A stretch of 64,000 nt of DNA from Rhodobacteraceae bacterium PARR1 (lineage in GTDB: Bacteria; Pseudomonadota; Alphaproteobacteria; Rhodobacterales; Rhodobacteraceae), in contig NKIT01000005.1 of assembly GCA_002256185.1 (NCBI GenBank), forward strand, positions 1 through 64,000, read 5' to 3'. The notes under the pieces were generated by a model. It was not told the DNA's origin. It saw nothing but the letters and a program-made list of their open reading frames with translations, and did no database searches. Numbering within the stretch: the stretch's first letter is position 1; each line of letters begins with the position of its first letter. Below, one piece after another: positions 36,203 to 47,332 of this stretch. A program made the translations under genes and the position numbers.

Positions 36203-36784
36203 ATGCCGAAGCTGGGAATGGAGCCTATCCGAAAGGCCGCGCTGGTCAACGCCACCATTACCGAGATCGGTCGTGTGGGGTCACTGGATGTCACGGTCAG
36301 CCAGATCGCCAAACGGGCGGGCATGTCCAGCGCCTTGGCGCATCACTACTTTGGGTCCAAGGAGGAAATGTTCCTTGCGGCCATGCGCCATGTGCTGACG
36401 CTTTACGGCGCAGAGGTGCGGGGTGCGCTGGCACTCGCCGACACGCCGCGCGCCCGGATCGAGGCGGTTTTGCGCGCCAGCTTCAGCGCCAGCAATTTCC
36501 GGCGCGAGGCTGTGGGGGCGTGGCTGAACTTCTACGTCCTTGCCCAGACCGTGCCCGAGGCGAAGCGTTTGCTGGCCATCTATCAGGGGCGACTCAGATC
36601 AAACCTGCTGGTCGGTCTGCGCCCGCTGTGCGGGGACCGGGCCGGGGCGGTGGCGGACGGGCTGGGGGCGCTGATCGACGGGCTCTATCTGCGTGAGGTG
36701 CTGAAATCCGGCGCACCCGATGCCAAGGCGGCCGTGGCCATGGCGCTGGCCTATCTGCAAGTGCAACTGGACGTGCGCCCATGA
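36203..36784 (+). CDS. betI: Transcriptional regulator BetI (TetR family)
   Basis: [56 protein letters not shown]. Confidence 0.94.
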   Translation: MPKLGMEPIRKAALVNATITEIGRVGSLDVTVSQIAKRAGMSSALAHHYFGSKEEMFLAAMRHVLTLYGAEVRGALALADTPRARIEAVLRASFSASNFRREAVGAWLNFYVLAQTVPEAKRLLAIYQGRLRSNLLVGLRPLCGDRAGAVADGLGALIDGLYLREVLKSGAPDAKAAVAMALAYLQVQLDVRP

Positions 36785-38232
36785 TCGCCCAACCTAAGGC
36801 CAGCCATTTCATCGACGGGGCCAATGTCGAGGACACTGCAGGGGTGCCGATTCAGGTGATCTACCCTGCCACCGGCGCAGTGATTGCCGTGTTGCACGAG
36901 GCGACGCCCGCCGTCATTGAATCCGCCCTTGCCAGCGCCACCCGCGCCCAAGCGGCTTGGGCCGCGATTAAACCCGTGGAACGCGCCCGCATCCTGCGCC
37001 GCGCCGCCGACATCATCCGCGACCGCAACGATACGCTCGCGCGGTTGGAAACGCTGGATACCGGCAAGCCCATTCAGGAAACGCTGGTGGCCGATTGGCC
37101 ATCGGGCGCGGATGCGTTGGAATGGTTCGCTGGATTGGCCCCAACCATGACGGGGGAGACAATCCCCTTGGGCCGCGATTTCGTCTATACGATCCGCGAA
37201 CCGCTTGGGGTCTGTGTCGGGATCGGCGCATGGAACTACCCCAGCCAGATCGCCTGCTGGAAATCCGCGCCTGCCTTGGCGCTTGGCAATACGATGGTGT
37301 TCAAGCCGTCCGAGGTGACGCCGCTTGGCGCGCTGAAACTGGCAGAAATCTACATCGAGGCCGGCTTGCCCCCCGGCCTGTTCAACGTGGTGCAGGGGCG
37401 CGGGGCCGTGGGCGGGGCGCTGGTGACAGACCCGCGCGTGGCCAAGGTGTCGCTGACCGGTTCGGTGCCGACGGGGCAAAAGGTCTATGCCGCCGCCGCC
37501 GCAGGGGTGCGCCATGTCACGATGGAATTGGGCGGCAAGTCGCCGCTGATCGTGTTCGATGATGCCAGCCTTGAGGATGCCGTGGGTGCGGCGATGCTGG
37601 GCAATTTCTATTCGGCGGGGCAGGTGTGTTCCAACGGCACGCGTGTCTTTGTGCAGCGCGGCATCAAGGACCGTTTCCTGTCGCGTCTGGCCGAACGCAG
37701 CGCCGCCATCACCTTGGGTGATCCGTTGGAGCCCGCCACACAGATGGGGCCGCTGGTCAGCGCCACGCAACGCGACAAGGTGCTGGCCTATGTCAGCACC
37801 GCCAAGGCCGAGGGCGCGCGGCTGGTTACTGGCGGTGGTCCGGCGGCGCTGGAAGGGTATTTCGTGCTGCCCACCGTCTTTGCCGATGTGACCGACCAGA
37901 TGACCATCGCGCGGGAAGAGGTGTTCGGTCCGGTGATGGCGGTGCTGGACTTCGACACCGAGGATGAGGTGATCGCCCGTGCCAACGCCACCGAATTCGG
38001 TCTGGCCGCCGGGGTGTTCACCGCAGACCTGACCCGCGCGCATCGGGTGATCGGGCAGTTGCAGGCGGGCACCTGCTGGATCAACGCCTATAACCTGACC
38101 CCGGTCGAGGCCCCCTTTGGCGGGTCCAAGCTTTCGGGCGTCGGGCGCGAAAATGGCCGCGCCGCCGTCGAACACTACACGCAGGTCAAGTCGGTTTATG
38201 TGGGCATGGGCCCCGTCGACGCGCCTTACTGA
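36781..38232 (+). CDS. betB: Betaine-aldehyde dehydrogenase
   Basis: [78 protein letters not shown]. Confidence 0.95.
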   Translation: MIAQPKASHFIDGANVEDTAGVPIQVIYPATGAVIAVLHEATPAVIESALASATRAQAAWAAIKPVERARILRRAADIIRDRNDTLARLETLDTGKPIQETLVADWPSGADALEWFAGLAPTMTGETIPLGRDFVYTIREPLGVCVGIGAWNYPSQIACWKSAPALALGNTMVFKPSEVTPLGALKLAEIYIEAGLPPGLFNVVQGRGAVGGALVTDPRVAKVSLTGSVPTGQKVYAAAAAGVRHVTMELGGKSPLIVFDDASLEDAVGAAMLGNFYSAGQVCSNGTRVFVQRGIKDRFLSRLAERSAAITLGDPLEPATQMGPLVSATQRDKVLAYVSTAKAEGARLVTGGGPAALEGYFVLPTVFADVTDQMTIAREEVFGPVMAVLDFDTEDEVIARANATEFGLAAGVFTADLTRAHRVIGQLQAGTCWINAYNLTPVEAPFGGSKLSGVGRENGRAAVEHYTQVKSVYVGMGPVDAPY

Positions 38233-38251
38233 ACCTTGGGAAGTGAAAGAC

Positions 38252-39910
38252 ATGTCGGCGGATTACATCATTATCGGCGCAGGCTCTGCCGGTTCGGCCA
38301 TGGCGTGGCGGTTGGGCGAGGCGGGGGCTTCGGTCATCGTCATCGAACATGGCGGCACCGATGCGGGGCCGTTCATCCAGATGCCCGCAGCGCTGTCTTA
38401 TCCGATGAACATGCGGCGCTATGACTGGGGTTTCAGCACCGAACCTGAGCCGCATCTGGACGGACGCGTCCTTGCCACCCCGCGCGGCAAGGTGATCGGC
38501 GGGTCGTCGTCGATCAACGGCATGGTTTATGTGCGCGGTCATGCCCGTGATTTCGACACCTGGTCCGACATGGGCGCGCAGGGTTGGGCCTATGCCGACG
38601 TGCTGCCCTATTTCAAACGGATGGAACAGTGGCACGGTCAGGCCGATGGCGGCGATCCGGGCTGGCGCGGCGCGAATGGTCCGCTGCACATCAGCCGTGG
38701 CCCGCGCAAGAACCCGCTGTTTGATACCTTCATCAAGGCGGGGGAGCAGGCGGGCTACCCGGTCACGCGCGATTACAACGGCCAGCAGCAAGAAGGCTTT
38801 GGCCCGATGGAGGCGACGATCCACAAGGGTCAGCGCTGGTCCGCCGCCAATGCTTACCTCAAGCCCGCTGTGCGGCACGGCAATGTGCAGATCATCCGCG
38901 CCTTTGCCCGCCGCGTGGTCATCAAGGATGGCCGCGCCATGGGGGTCGAGGTGGAGCGTGGCGGCGTGGTCGAGGTCATCGCCGCCTATCGTGAGGTGAT
39001 TGTCGCGGCGTCCAGCATCAACACGCCGAAAATCCTGATGCTGTCAGGCATCGGTCCGGGTCAGCACTTGCAGGACATGGGCGTGCCCGTGGTGGCAGAT
39101 CGTGCGGGCGTGGGCGCGAATTTGCAGGACCATCTGGAAATCTACATGCAATTCGCCGCCAAACTGCCGGTGACGTTGTATAAATACTGGAACCTCTGGG
39201 GCAAGGCCGCCATCGGGGCGCAGTGGCTGTTCACCGGCAAGGGGCTGGGCGCATCCAACCAGTTTGAGGCTTGCGCCTTCATCCGGTCCAAGGCCGGGGT
39301 GGAATATCCCGACATCCAGTATCACTTCCTGCCCATCGCCGTACGTTACGATGGCAAGGCCGCCGCCGAAGGGCACGGCTTTCAGGCCCATGTCGGCCCG
39401 ATGCGGTCCAAATCGCGCGGCGCGGTCACGCTGCGGTCAAACGATCCCGCCGCCCCGCCGAAGATCCTGTTCAATTACATGTCCCACCCCGAGGATTGGG
39501 AGGACTTCCGCCGCTGCATCCGCCTTACGCGTGAGATTTTCGGGCAGGCGGCCTTTGCCCCCTACATGAAGCATGAAATCCAACCCGGGGCGGGGCTGCA
39601 GACCGACGACCAGTTGGACGATTTCCTGCGCCAACATGTCGAAAGCGCCTATCACCCCTGCGGCACGGCGCGGATGGGACGGCGGGATGATCCGATGGCG
39701 GTGGTCGATCCCGAATGCCGGGTGATCGGGGTGGATGGGTTACGGGTGGCCGACAGTTCGATCTTCCCGCAGGTGACGAATGGCAACCTGAACGGCCCGT
39801 CGATCATGGTGGGCGAAAAGGCGGCGGATCACATCCTTGGCCGCGCGCCGTTGCCCGCGTCCAATCAAGAGCCGTGGATCAATCCTAACTGGCGGACGGC
39901 GCAGCGGTAA
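38252..39910 (+). CDS. betA: Choline dehydrogenase
   Basis: [67 protein letters not shown] family. Confidence 0.95.
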   Translation: MSADYIIIGAGSAGSAMAWRLGEAGASVIVIEHGGTDAGPFIQMPAALSYPMNMRRYDWGFSTEPEPHLDGRVLATPRGKVIGGSSSINGMVYVRGHARDFDTWSDMGAQGWAYADVLPYFKRMEQWHGQADGGDPGWRGANGPLHISRGPRKNPLFDTFIKAGEQAGYPVTRDYNGQQQEGFGPMEATIHKGQRWSAANAYLKPAVRHGNVQIIRAFARRVVIKDGRAMGVEVERGGVVEVIAAYREVIVAASSINTPKILMLSGIGPGQHLQDMGVPVVADRAGVGANLQDHLEIYMQFAAKLPVTLYKYWNLWGKAAIGAQWLFTGKGLGASNQFEACAFIRSKAGVEYPDIQYHFLPIAVRYDGKAAAEGHGFQAHVGPMRSKSRGAVTLRSNDPAAPPKILFNYMSHPEDWEDFRRCIRLTREIFGQAAFAPYMKHEIQPGAGLQTDDQLDDFLRQHVESAYHPCGTARMGRRDDPMAVVDPECRVIGVDGLRVADSSIFPQVTNGNLNGPSIMVGEKAADHILGRAPLPASNQEPWINPNWRTAQR

Positions 39911-39914
39911 CGGA

Positions 39915-40712
39915 TTATCCGCCCGGACAGCCCCTGATCTCGACCGCGCGGTCGGGGGCGATCACGGTCAGCACCACCCCCGAACGGTCCAGCGCAAAGG
40001 GCACGCCATTGGGCGGCACCATGTCGGCCACGGCCGTCAGGCGGTTCCCGTCACGGGTCGTCGTCGCCTCGGACACCCACACGTCACCCAGACCGGATTC
40101 CAGCACCACGGTCTCTTCAGCGCCTTGTTCGGGCAAGTCCAGATGCGCGGTCACCCGCAGCCCGTCGCGGATCGGTTCCACTGTGCAATGCACCGCGACC
40201 ACACCGGCTTGGCCCGCGTTGATCGGCTGATCGGCCAGCGCCGCCCGGATGGCCGCATCGCCGCCGCCCGGTGTCAGATCGGCGGACAGGTCCAGCGTCG
40301 CGGGCATACAGATATCCTTGCACACGCCCAGATCGACCCGCATCCGCAATGCCACGGGCTGGGCGGGGTCAATCGGCTCTACCTCAAGCGGCAGGACCAG
40401 CGCGTCGTGATAGCCCACGCTTTGCATCCCGTTCAGATGAAACACCGACGGGCGTGGCCAGTGCAGGCGCACGGATTTGACGTTCTGCGATCCGGTCCAG
40501 TCGAATACCGGCGGAATCCCCGCATCGCCCGGCGCGCGCCAATAGGTTTTCCATCCCGGTGCAAAGGCCATCTCCAGACCGGCCATGCGGCTGCCCTGAT
40601 CGGTCACGAAACCCGGCAACAGCCGCGCGGCAAGAATATCGGCCTGCGTTTGCCCAAGGGCGGGCAGGGCCGTCAGCGCCATCGCGGCAAGGGTGAGACA
40701 TGCTTTCAACAT
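39915..40712 (-). CDS. Secreted protein with DsbD-type N-terminal (thiol:disulfide interchange) domain
   Basis: GLEMAFAPGWKTYWRAPGDAGIPPVFDWTGSQNV; LGVCKDICMPATLDLSADL. Confidence 0.82.
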   Translation of the reverse strand: MLKACLTLAAMALTALPALGQTQADILAARLLPGFVTDQGSRMAGLEMAFAPGWKTYWRAPGDAGIPPVFDWTGSQNVKSVRLHWPRPSVFHLNGMQSVGYHDALVLPLEVEPIDPAQPVALRMRVDLGVCKDICMPATLDLSADLTPGGGDAAIRAALADQPINAGQAGVVAVHCTVEPIRDGLRVTAHLDLPEQGAEETVVLESGLGDVWVSEATTTRDGNRLTAVADMVPPNGVPFALDRSGVVLTVIAPDRAVEIRGCPGG

Positions 40713-40842
40713 GGCGCGACCATGCCCCAGCCGTCGGCGCGGTGGAAATCACGATAAGGCGAAGCCCGGAACCGTGACAGGGACTTGAGGCATCCTCGCA
40801 ACAGGGTCACATTGGCCACAGGCGGGACAAAGGAACAGCGCG

Positions 40843-41397
40843 ATGGACCTTGACGGAAAACTGCTGATCGCCATGCCCGGCATGGGGGATCCAAGGTTTG
40901 AAAAGACGGTGATCCTGATCTGCGCCCATTCCGACGATGGCGCGATGGGGCTGATCATCAACCGCCCTGCGCGGGACTTGTCCTTTGCCAACCTGCTGGA
41001 TCAGTTGAACATTCCCGTGGCTGAGGATGGCCGTGACATCCATGTGCATTACGGCGGCCCGGTCGAACGCGGGCGCGGTTTTGTGCTGCACAGCCGCGAT
41101 TACCCCGGCGGGCCTGCGACGATGCAGATTGATGCCACCTTTGGCATGACTGCCACGCTGGATGTGCTTGAGGCTTTGGCCGCGGGCGATGGTCCGGCAC
41201 AGGCGCTGCTGGCCTTGGGCTATTCTGGCTGGGGGCCGGGGCAACTTGAGTCCGAGATTTTGTCCAACGGCTGGCTGATTGCTGATGCGGTGGCGGATGT
41301 GGTGTTCTCCAGCGATGATTCCGGAAAATGGGCGGCGGTTCTGCGTGGCATGGGAATCGACCCGGTCAGCCTGTCTGCCACTGCCGGGCGGGCGTGA
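40843..41397 (+). CDS. YqgE/AlgH family protein
   Basis: MDLDGKLLIAMPGMGDPRFEKTVILICAHSDDGAMGLIINRP; HYGGPVERGRGFVLHS. Confidence 0.93.
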   Translation: MDLDGKLLIAMPGMGDPRFEKTVILICAHSDDGAMGLIINRPARDLSFANLLDQLNIPVAEDGRDIHVHYGGPVERGRGFVLHSRDYPGGPATMQIDATFGMTATLDVLEALAAGDGPAQALLALGYSGWGPGQLESEILSNGWLIADAVADVVFSSDDSGKWAAVLRGMGIDPVSLSATAGRA

Positions 41398-41868
41398 ATG
41401 CCTGACTCTGCCGCAACGCGTGCCTATGCCCGGCTTCTGGCGGAAAGCTTTTCGCGTGTGCTGGGCCGCGACCTGATTGCCGGATGCCGCACCCTGGACG
41501 ATGCCGCGCTGGCCGCTGGATTGCGTGACATGGCCGCGCCGATTGTGTCGCACGGGACCGAGGCTGATCCAGTCTTCCGCTATGCCAACACCGCCGCCTT
41601 GACCTTGTGGCAGATGGATTGGGGCCAGTTCACCCGCCTGCCGTCGCGCCTGTCGGCCGAGGCAGAACCAGACATCCAAGGCGATCGCGCCCGGCTTCTG
41701 GCCGACGCCTTGGCCAAGGGATGGGTGGGCGACTATCAGGGCATCCGCATTTCGGCCACGGGGCGGCGGTTCATGATCCGCGATACGGTGCTGTGGACCG
41801 TGACCGATGCGCAGGGGATACAGCACGGGCAGGCGGCCTTGATCGGGCGGGTCGAGCCGCTGGGGTGA
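41398..41868 (+). CDS. MEKHLA domain-containing protein
   Basis: PVFRYANTAALTLWQMDWGQFTRLPSRLSAE..DYQGIRISATGRRFMI. Confidence 0.8.
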   Translation: MPDSAATRAYARLLAESFSRVLGRDLIAGCRTLDDAALAAGLRDMAAPIVSHGTEADPVFRYANTAALTLWQMDWGQFTRLPSRLSAEAEPDIQGDRARLLADALAKGWVGDYQGIRISATGRRFMIRDTVLWTVTDAQGIQHGQAALIGRVEPLG

Positions 41869-41926
41869 TTGCGTCGGGTGGCGCGAATTGGTAAGGAAAG
41901 GTGACCACTTTCCAAAGGCCGCACCC

Positions 41927-43090
41927 ATGACCGTCATCACCTGCATCGACGACCTCAAACGCCTGCACAAGCGGCGCGTGCCGAAGATGTTCTATGACTA
42001 CTGCGAAAGCGGCAGCTATACTGAACAGACATTCCGCGACAACGTAAACGATTTCAGTCAGATACGCCTGCGCCAGAAGGTTGCGGTGGATATGTCCAAC
42101 CGCTCGACCGCGGGACGCATGATTGGGCAGCCGGTGACCATGCCCGTGGCCCTTGCCCCCGTTGGCTTTACCGGAATGCAAAGCGCGGATGGCGAGATCA
42201 AGGCGGCGCGGGCAGCGGAAAAGTTCGGCGTGCCGTTCACCTTGTCCACTATGTCGATCTGCTCGATTGAAGATGTGGCCGAAAACACCACCGCGCCCTT
42301 CTGGTTTCAGCTTTACGTGATGCAGGATCATGACTTCACGGATCGCCTGATCCAGCGGGCCCAAGCGGCGAAATGTTCGGCGCTGGTGCTGACGCTGGAC
42401 CTGCAAATCCTTGGTCAGCGGCACAAGGATTTGAAAAACGGTCTGTCAGCCCCGCCGCGTCTGACGATCCCCAATATTCTCGACATGTGCCGCCGCCCGC
42501 GCTGGGCGATGGGGATGCTGGGCACCAAGCGGCATACGTTCCGCAACATCGTGGGCCATGCCAAGGGCGTGGGGGATCTGTCGTCGCTGTCGTCATGGAC
42601 GAACGAGCAATTCGATCCCAAACTCGACTGGACCAAGGTCGCCCGCATCCGGGATCAATGGGGCGGCAAGCTGATCCTGAAGGGTATCCTCGACGAAGAC
42701 GACGCCAAACGCGCGGCGGAATTCGGGGCCGATGCGATCATCGTGTCCAACCACGGCGGGCGGCAACTTGACGGGGCGCTGTCATCCATCCGCATGTTGC
42801 CGCGCATTGTCGATGCGGTGGCGGGCCGGTCCGAGGTGTGGATGGATTCGGGCATCCGCTCGGGTCAGGACATCCTGAAAGCGCTGGCGATGGGGGCCAG
42901 CGGCACGATGATCGGGCGCTCCTACATCTACGGCCTTGGCGCAATGGGCGAAGCCGGGGTGACCGCCGCACTGAACATCCTGCGCAAAGAGTTGGACATC
43001 ACCATGGCCCTGTGCGGAGAGCGGGATGTGAAAAACCTTGGCCGGCACAACCTTCTGGTGCCCAAGGGGTTTGAGGGGGAGTGGGCGTAA
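41927..43090 (+). CDS. lldD: FMN-dependent alpha-hydroxy acid (L-lactate) dehydrogenase
   Basis: FYDYCESGSYTEQTFRDN; PVALAPVGFTGMQSADGEIKAARAAEKFGVPFTLSTMS; IIVSNHGGRQLDGA. Confidence 0.9.
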   Translation: MTVITCIDDLKRLHKRRVPKMFYDYCESGSYTEQTFRDNVNDFSQIRLRQKVAVDMSNRSTAGRMIGQPVTMPVALAPVGFTGMQSADGEIKAARAAEKFGVPFTLSTMSICSIEDVAENTTAPFWFQLYVMQDHDFTDRLIQRAQAAKCSALVLTLDLQILGQRHKDLKNGLSAPPRLTIPNILDMCRRPRWAMGMLGTKRHTFRNIVGHAKGVGDLSSLSSWTNEQFDPKLDWTKVARIRDQWGGKLILKGILDEDDAKRAAEFGADAIIVSNHGGRQLDGALSSIRMLPRIVDAVAGRSEVWMDSGIRSGQDILKALAMGASGTMIGRSYIYGLGAMGEAGVTAALNILRKELDITMALCGERDVKNLGRHNLLVPKGFEGEWA

Positions 43091-43241
43091 GACCCGGTCG
43101 CCGCGCGTTTGATCAGTCCGCCGTGACCCAATCTGTCGGCCGCGATACTTGCGCAACCCTTGTGCCAATGCCAAGGTTTGCGCCACCGTCACGGCCTTTT
43201 CCGTGGCGGTCTGGAATGTGCGTTGCTTGGGGGTCCGGTTC

Positions 43242-44021
43242 ATGCTGCCGCTTGTCAGATACATCAACCGCGACCAAGACACCCAACGCCGCGATTTTGT
43301 CGAGGCGGGGGCAAAGGCGCAGGGCTATGCCACGGAACGCATCCCTGCGATCAACGGCTATGCCGATGATTTCGCCTCGGTCTATGCCGACAGGATCGGG
43401 GGGGCCATCGGCCCCGGCACGCAGGCCTGTTTCCTCAGCCACGCCGCCACTTGGGCGCGCATTGCCGACGGCGATGCCCCCTACGGTCTGGTCTGCGAAG
43501 ATGACACCACCTTTCTGCGTCCTGCGCAGGAGTTGGAACCCTATCTCGCCGCCTTTGATCGGTATGACATCCTTTTTTTCAACGACCGTTCCATCGCCTA
43601 TCGGGACTATGCCGGGCTTGATCCCTCACAGCCCCTGATCTCAATCGACGAGGCTTGGACGGCGGCGATGGACAAGCCCAAGAATCCGGCCCATCCGCGC
43701 TTTGGCCGCACCATCCGCGATATCCGTGCGCCAGGCGGCGATTTCTATGCCTTGACGCGGGAGGCGGCCGCGAAACTGGTGGCCGAGGCATTGCGTGACC
43801 GGGCCTCGATAGACGTGGATTCGTGGTTGTTCTACAAGTGCTTGGATCTGGACCATATCCACCGGCACCGTCGCCGTTTCATCCCGCGATATATGCGCGG
43901 CGCGCAGGTCAAACCGCTGATCCCGCCATTGAACGGCGCGATCGTGGACCGCCCCTTTGCCACCACCGACGCGCGCCGTGCGGGGGGGCGGGTGCGGAAT
44001 CCGAACCGCGCTTTGGTTTGA
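43242..44021 (+). CDS. Glycosyltransferase family 25 (LPS biosynthesis type)
   Basis: INRDQDTQRRDFVEAGAKAQG..RIPAINGY; GTQACFLSHAATWARIADGDAPYGLVCEDDTTF. Confidence 0.82.
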   Translation: MLPLVRYINRDQDTQRRDFVEAGAKAQGYATERIPAINGYADDFASVYADRIGGAIGPGTQACFLSHAATWARIADGDAPYGLVCEDDTTFLRPAQELEPYLAAFDRYDILFFNDRSIAYRDYAGLDPSQPLISIDEAWTAAMDKPKNPAHPRFGRTIRDIRAPGGDFYALTREAAAKLVAEALRDRASIDVDSWLFYKCLDLDHIHRHRRRFIPRYMRGAQVKPLIPPLNGAIVDRPFATTDARRAGGRVRNPNRALV

Positions 44022-44091
44022 CCTCTATCAATGTGACTTTGGACGACTCTGCTTATCCTGACCTCAACACCGTAGGAAAAGGAGACAGGCG

Positions 44092-44331
44092 ATGTCGAAC
44101 ACCCCGCATGAATTGCACGACGAATTCCCCGATCAGGCGCAGGCGATCCATGCGCTGAAGGCGAAGGATGCGCATTTTGCCCGTCTGCTAGAGGAGTATC
44201 ACTATGTAAATCGGGCCGTTCACCGCGCCGAAACCCGCGTGGAACCGGTCAGCGCCGAGGCCGAGTCCGCCCTGCGGCACAAGCGGATGCGCCTGAAGGA
44301 TGACATCTGGAAGGCACTGCAGGCCGCCTGA
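44092..44331 (+). CDS. YdcH family protein (DUF465)
   Basis: FPDQAQAIHALKAKDAHFARLLEEYHYVNRAVHRAET..LRHKRMRLKDDIWKAL. Confidence 0.88.
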   Translation: MSNTPHELHDEFPDQAQAIHALKAKDAHFARLLEEYHYVNRAVHRAETRVEPVSAEAESALRHKRMRLKDDIWKALQAA

Positions 44332-44344
44332 CGCCGGGCCTGTT

Positions 44345-45742
44345 TCAATCCGCGATCTGATAGGGCAGCAATCCGCGCTTGTCGGGGTCCACCTTCAAGC
44401 GCCGTTCCAGCGGCGGGACAGAGCGTTGGTGACACTCGCGCCGTTCGCAGATGCGGCAGGAAATGCCGATGGGTTCGAACCGGCCTTTCAGGTCCAGCCC
44501 ATCGGCATAGACGAGGGCGCTGGCGTGCTGCACCTCACACCCCAGACCGATGGCGAACCGGCGCACGGGGGCCAAGAACGCCCCCCCCGATTTCGACACA
44601 TCGCGCGAGAGACACAGATAGCGCACCCCATCCGGCGTTTCGGCCAATTGGCGCTGGAAATGCCCCGGCGTCTCAAAGGCGCGGTGCACGTTCCACAGGG
44701 GGCAGGCCCCGCCGAACCGCGCGAATTGCAGGCGCGTGGCCGAATGGCGTTTGGTGATGGTTCCCGCCTGATCGACACGGACGAAAAAGAACGGGATGCC
44801 TTTGGCGCCGGGCCGTTGCAGCGTGGACAGGCGGTGCGCCACCTGTTCGATGCTGGCCCCAAAGATGTCGGCCAGCCGTTCCAGATCGTGCCGCGTCTCT
44901 AAGGCCGCCTCTTGGAAGATGCGGTAGGGCAGCAGTGCGGCCCCGGCGAAGTAATTGGCCAGACCGATTTTGGCGATCTCGCGCGCCTCAGGCGTGGCGA
45001 AACGGGCGAGGTCGAGTGTTGCTTCGATCAGTTCATTCTGTGTCAGCAACGCCACTTGATGCAGCAGTTGGAAACGCTGCGTCGGTCCTGCATTGCGCGC
45101 CGACAGCACCAACCGCTTGGTGGCCGGATCATAGCGGCGCATGTCGGCGTCATCGGTGACATGCACGGTGATGCCGCGCTTTTCCAAGGCAGCCGTTGCC
45201 GCCGCCATCACATCGCGCCTTGCGCCGGCATGGGTGACGAAGTGTTCCGCCGCGCGATCCACCGCGTCGATATAGTTGTCGCAATAGTGGAAGAAGTCGC
45301 GCACCTCCTCCCATGCCGACGGGCGCAGCGAGGCGTCGTCGCGCCCCAGCGCCTCATCCAGACTGGCAAGGCGTTCGTGGCTTTGGCGATAGGCGCGGTG
45401 CAGATCGAGGAAAGCGCGGGCAAGGGCGGGCGCGTTCGATGCCGCCAGCCGCAGATCGGCCAAGGGGGGCGCGGCCTTGGCAAAGACCGGATCGGCCAGC
45501 GCCTCGCGCATGTCCGACACGAGGCGTTCGCTTTCGCCTACGGTCAGTTCGGTGACATCAAGGCCAAACTCTTGGGCGAGGGCCAGCACCACCCCGGCAG
45601 AGACGGGACGGTGGTTGTTCTCCATCTGGTTCAGATAGGGCAGGGACACACCGAGTTTGTCGGCAAAGACCTTTTGCGTCAGCGCCAGCCGCGCCCGCAT
45701 CTCACGCAGCTTTGCCCCGGCGTAAAGTTTCTGCGCGGCCAT
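44345..45742 (-). CDS. XRE-family regulator with IrrE-like and DUF2083 domains (RamB/ScfR-type short-chain acyl-CoA metabolism regulator)
   Basis: KLYAGAKLREMRARLALTQKVFADKLGVSLPYLNQMENNHRPVSAGVVLALAQEFG; SCRICERRECHQRSVPPLERRLKVDPDKRGLLPYQI. Confidence 0.88.
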   Translation of the reverse strand: MAAQKLYAGAKLREMRARLALTQKVFADKLGVSLPYLNQMENNHRPVSAGVVLALAQEFGLDVTELTVGESERLVSDMREALADPVFAKAAPPLADLRLAASNAPALARAFLDLHRAYRQSHERLASLDEALGRDDASLRPSAWEEVRDFFHYCDNYIDAVDRAAEHFVTHAGARRDVMAAATAALEKRGITVHVTDDADMRRYDPATKRLVLSARNAGPTQRFQLLHQVALLTQNELIEATLDLARFATPEAREIAKIGLANYFAGAALLPYRIFQEAALETRHDLERLADIFGASIEQVAHRLSTLQRPGAKGIPFFFVRVDQAGTITKRHSATRLQFARFGGACPLWNVHRAFETPGHFQRQLAETPDGVRYLCLSRDVSKSGGAFLAPVRRFAIGLGCEVQHASALVYADGLDLKGRFEPIGISCRICERRECHQRSVPPLERRLKVDPDKRGLLPYQIAD

Positions 45743-45756
45743 GGGAGGGGAGTCCT

Positions 45757-45796
45757 TTTGCAAATAGAGGGCGGAAAACGTGCTTCGATTTGCAAA
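45757..45796. promoter_or_regulatory. Pair of TTTGCAAA operator-like palindromes upstream of the RamB/ScfR-type regulator
   Basis: TTTGCAAA at 45757-45764 and 45789-45796, 32 bp centre to centre. Confidence 0.65.
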
Positions 45797-45851
45797 ATTG
45801 GTCGGAATGCACTTTTCGTCAAGCGATACCAAAGGCACAACGACCAGGATT

Positions 45852-46015
45852 GCCCCGATGCCCAAAGCATCGGGGCGCGGCCGTCCCGCCCCCGCCGAGT
45901 CTGAACGGGGGGCGGCCGCACGTATACGTGCAACCACCCCGGTGGGACGGCCGCGCCCCTCAGACCACCGGCATCGCACCGAACACCAACGTAGGGTGCG
46001 CATTCATTGCGCACC
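45852..46015. repeat. Nested inverted-repeat cluster
   Basis: 10-bp stem 45852-45861/45867-45876; 19-bp arms (one mismatch) 45872-45890/45941-45959; palindrome gcacgtatacgtgc 45918-45931; gtgcgca-ttcat-tgcgcac near 45996-46014. Confidence 0.85.
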
Positions 46016-46034
46016 ATGGCTCGCCCCCCGCCGT

Positions 46035-47246
46035 TTACCCCGCCAACCCCAGCACCCGCGCCCGGCGCATGACCCACAGGATTGACACCACCGACATCGC
46101 GCCCGAGGCCAGCATCAGCAGGACCAAGGGCACCTCATCCGCGCCCGGCCCCAAAAGCGCCCCGGCCAAAGCCGCCAAGCCCGCCCCGCCGCCAATCTGG
46201 ATCGCACCGCCAAGGCCGGAGGCCGTGCCCGCAAGCTCTGGCCGGATCGACAGCATCCCGGCGTTGGCATTGGGGAGGGTCATGCCATTCCCGATGCCGA
46301 CGAAGACGGTGAAGCCAAAGAACACCAGCGGCGAATGAACCCCCGCCAGCGTCACAAACAGCAGTGCCGCCATCCCACCAGCGGTGAAGGTGGACCCGAT
46401 CAGCACCATCCGGTTCATCCCGATCCGCACCGAATAGCGCCCGGCGACGAAATTCCCCGCCGCATAACCGACAGCGGTGATGGCGAACAGGAAACCGACC
46501 TGTGTTGAGCTGAGCCCAAAGACCGTGTTGCCGACATAGGGCGCACCGCCCAGATAGGCGAAGAACGCCCCGGATGAGAACGACGCGCAGCCGACATAGC
46601 CCCAGAACCGTTGCGACCGCAGCAGCAGCGGGTAACTGCGCATCTGTTCCGCCAGACTGACGCGGCGCAGGGTGGCTGTTTCGCCCAGATCCGCCCAGAC
46701 AAGGCCCAGAACCACGACCCCCAGAACCGCCAAAAGCCCAAAGTTCGCCTGCCAGCCGAACGCCTCATCCAGCACGCCGCCGATCACCGGGCCGACCATC
46801 GGCACGATGGACATACCCATCGTCACATAGCCGATCATGCTGGCGGCCTGTGCATCCGGCACCATGTCGCGCACCACGGCGCGGCTGAGGACCATGCCCG
46901 CCGCGATCACAGCCTGACCCATGCGGCAGATCAAGAACACCTCTGCGGTGGGGGCGATCAGCGTGCCGACCGTGGCGATCAGGAACAGCACCAAGGACAC
47001 CAGCAGCACCGCCCGCCTGCCATAGCGGTCAGAGATCGGGCCGATCACCACCTGCAACAACGCCGAAAGCAGCAGGTACAGCGCCACGGAAAGCTGCATC
47101 GTGGCGTAAGGTACGCCGAACCACACCGCCATGCCGGGTAGCGAGGGCAGCATGATGTTCATCGTCAGCGCCGACAACCCGGCGAGCAGGATCAGCGTGA
47201 CGATATGGGGCGGGGTGGTGCGGTTCAGGAAACGGGGATTTTGCAT
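46035..47246 (-). CDS. Bcr/CflA family MFS drug efflux transporter
   Basis: MLPSLPGMAVWFGVPYATMQLSVALYLLLSALLQVVIGPISDRYGRRAVLL. Confidence 0.9.
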   Translation of the reverse strand: MQNPRFLNRTTPPHIVTLILLAGLSALTMNIMLPSLPGMAVWFGVPYATMQLSVALYLLLSALLQVVIGPISDRYGRRAVLLVSLVLFLIATVGTLIAPTAEVFLICRMGQAVIAAGMVLSRAVVRDMVPDAQAASMIGYVTMGMSIVPMVGPVIGGVLDEAFGWQANFGLLAVLGVVVLGLVWADLGETATLRRVSLAEQMRSYPLLLRSQRFWGYVGCASFSSGAFFAYLGGAPYVGNTVFGLSSTQVGFLFAITAVGYAAGNFVAGRYSVRIGMNRMVLIGSTFTAGGMAALLFVTLAGVHSPLVFFGFTVFVGIGNGMTLPNANAGMLSIRPELAGTASGLGGAIQIGGGAGLAALAGALLGPGADEVPLVLLMLASGAMSVVSILWVMRRARVLGLAG

Positions 47247-47332
47247 CTGGATTGGCTACGCCCGTTCCGCGGCCTTGTCCATGGTAGTGCAGGGCCGTCC
47301 GGCCCCGCCTTTTCGCAGGGCCGGGCAGGGGG

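Noticed and set aside
36751-38253. 500-aa minus-strand ORF opposite betB
   Set aside because: Antisense shadow of betB; His/Arg/Gly-rich with no family signature.
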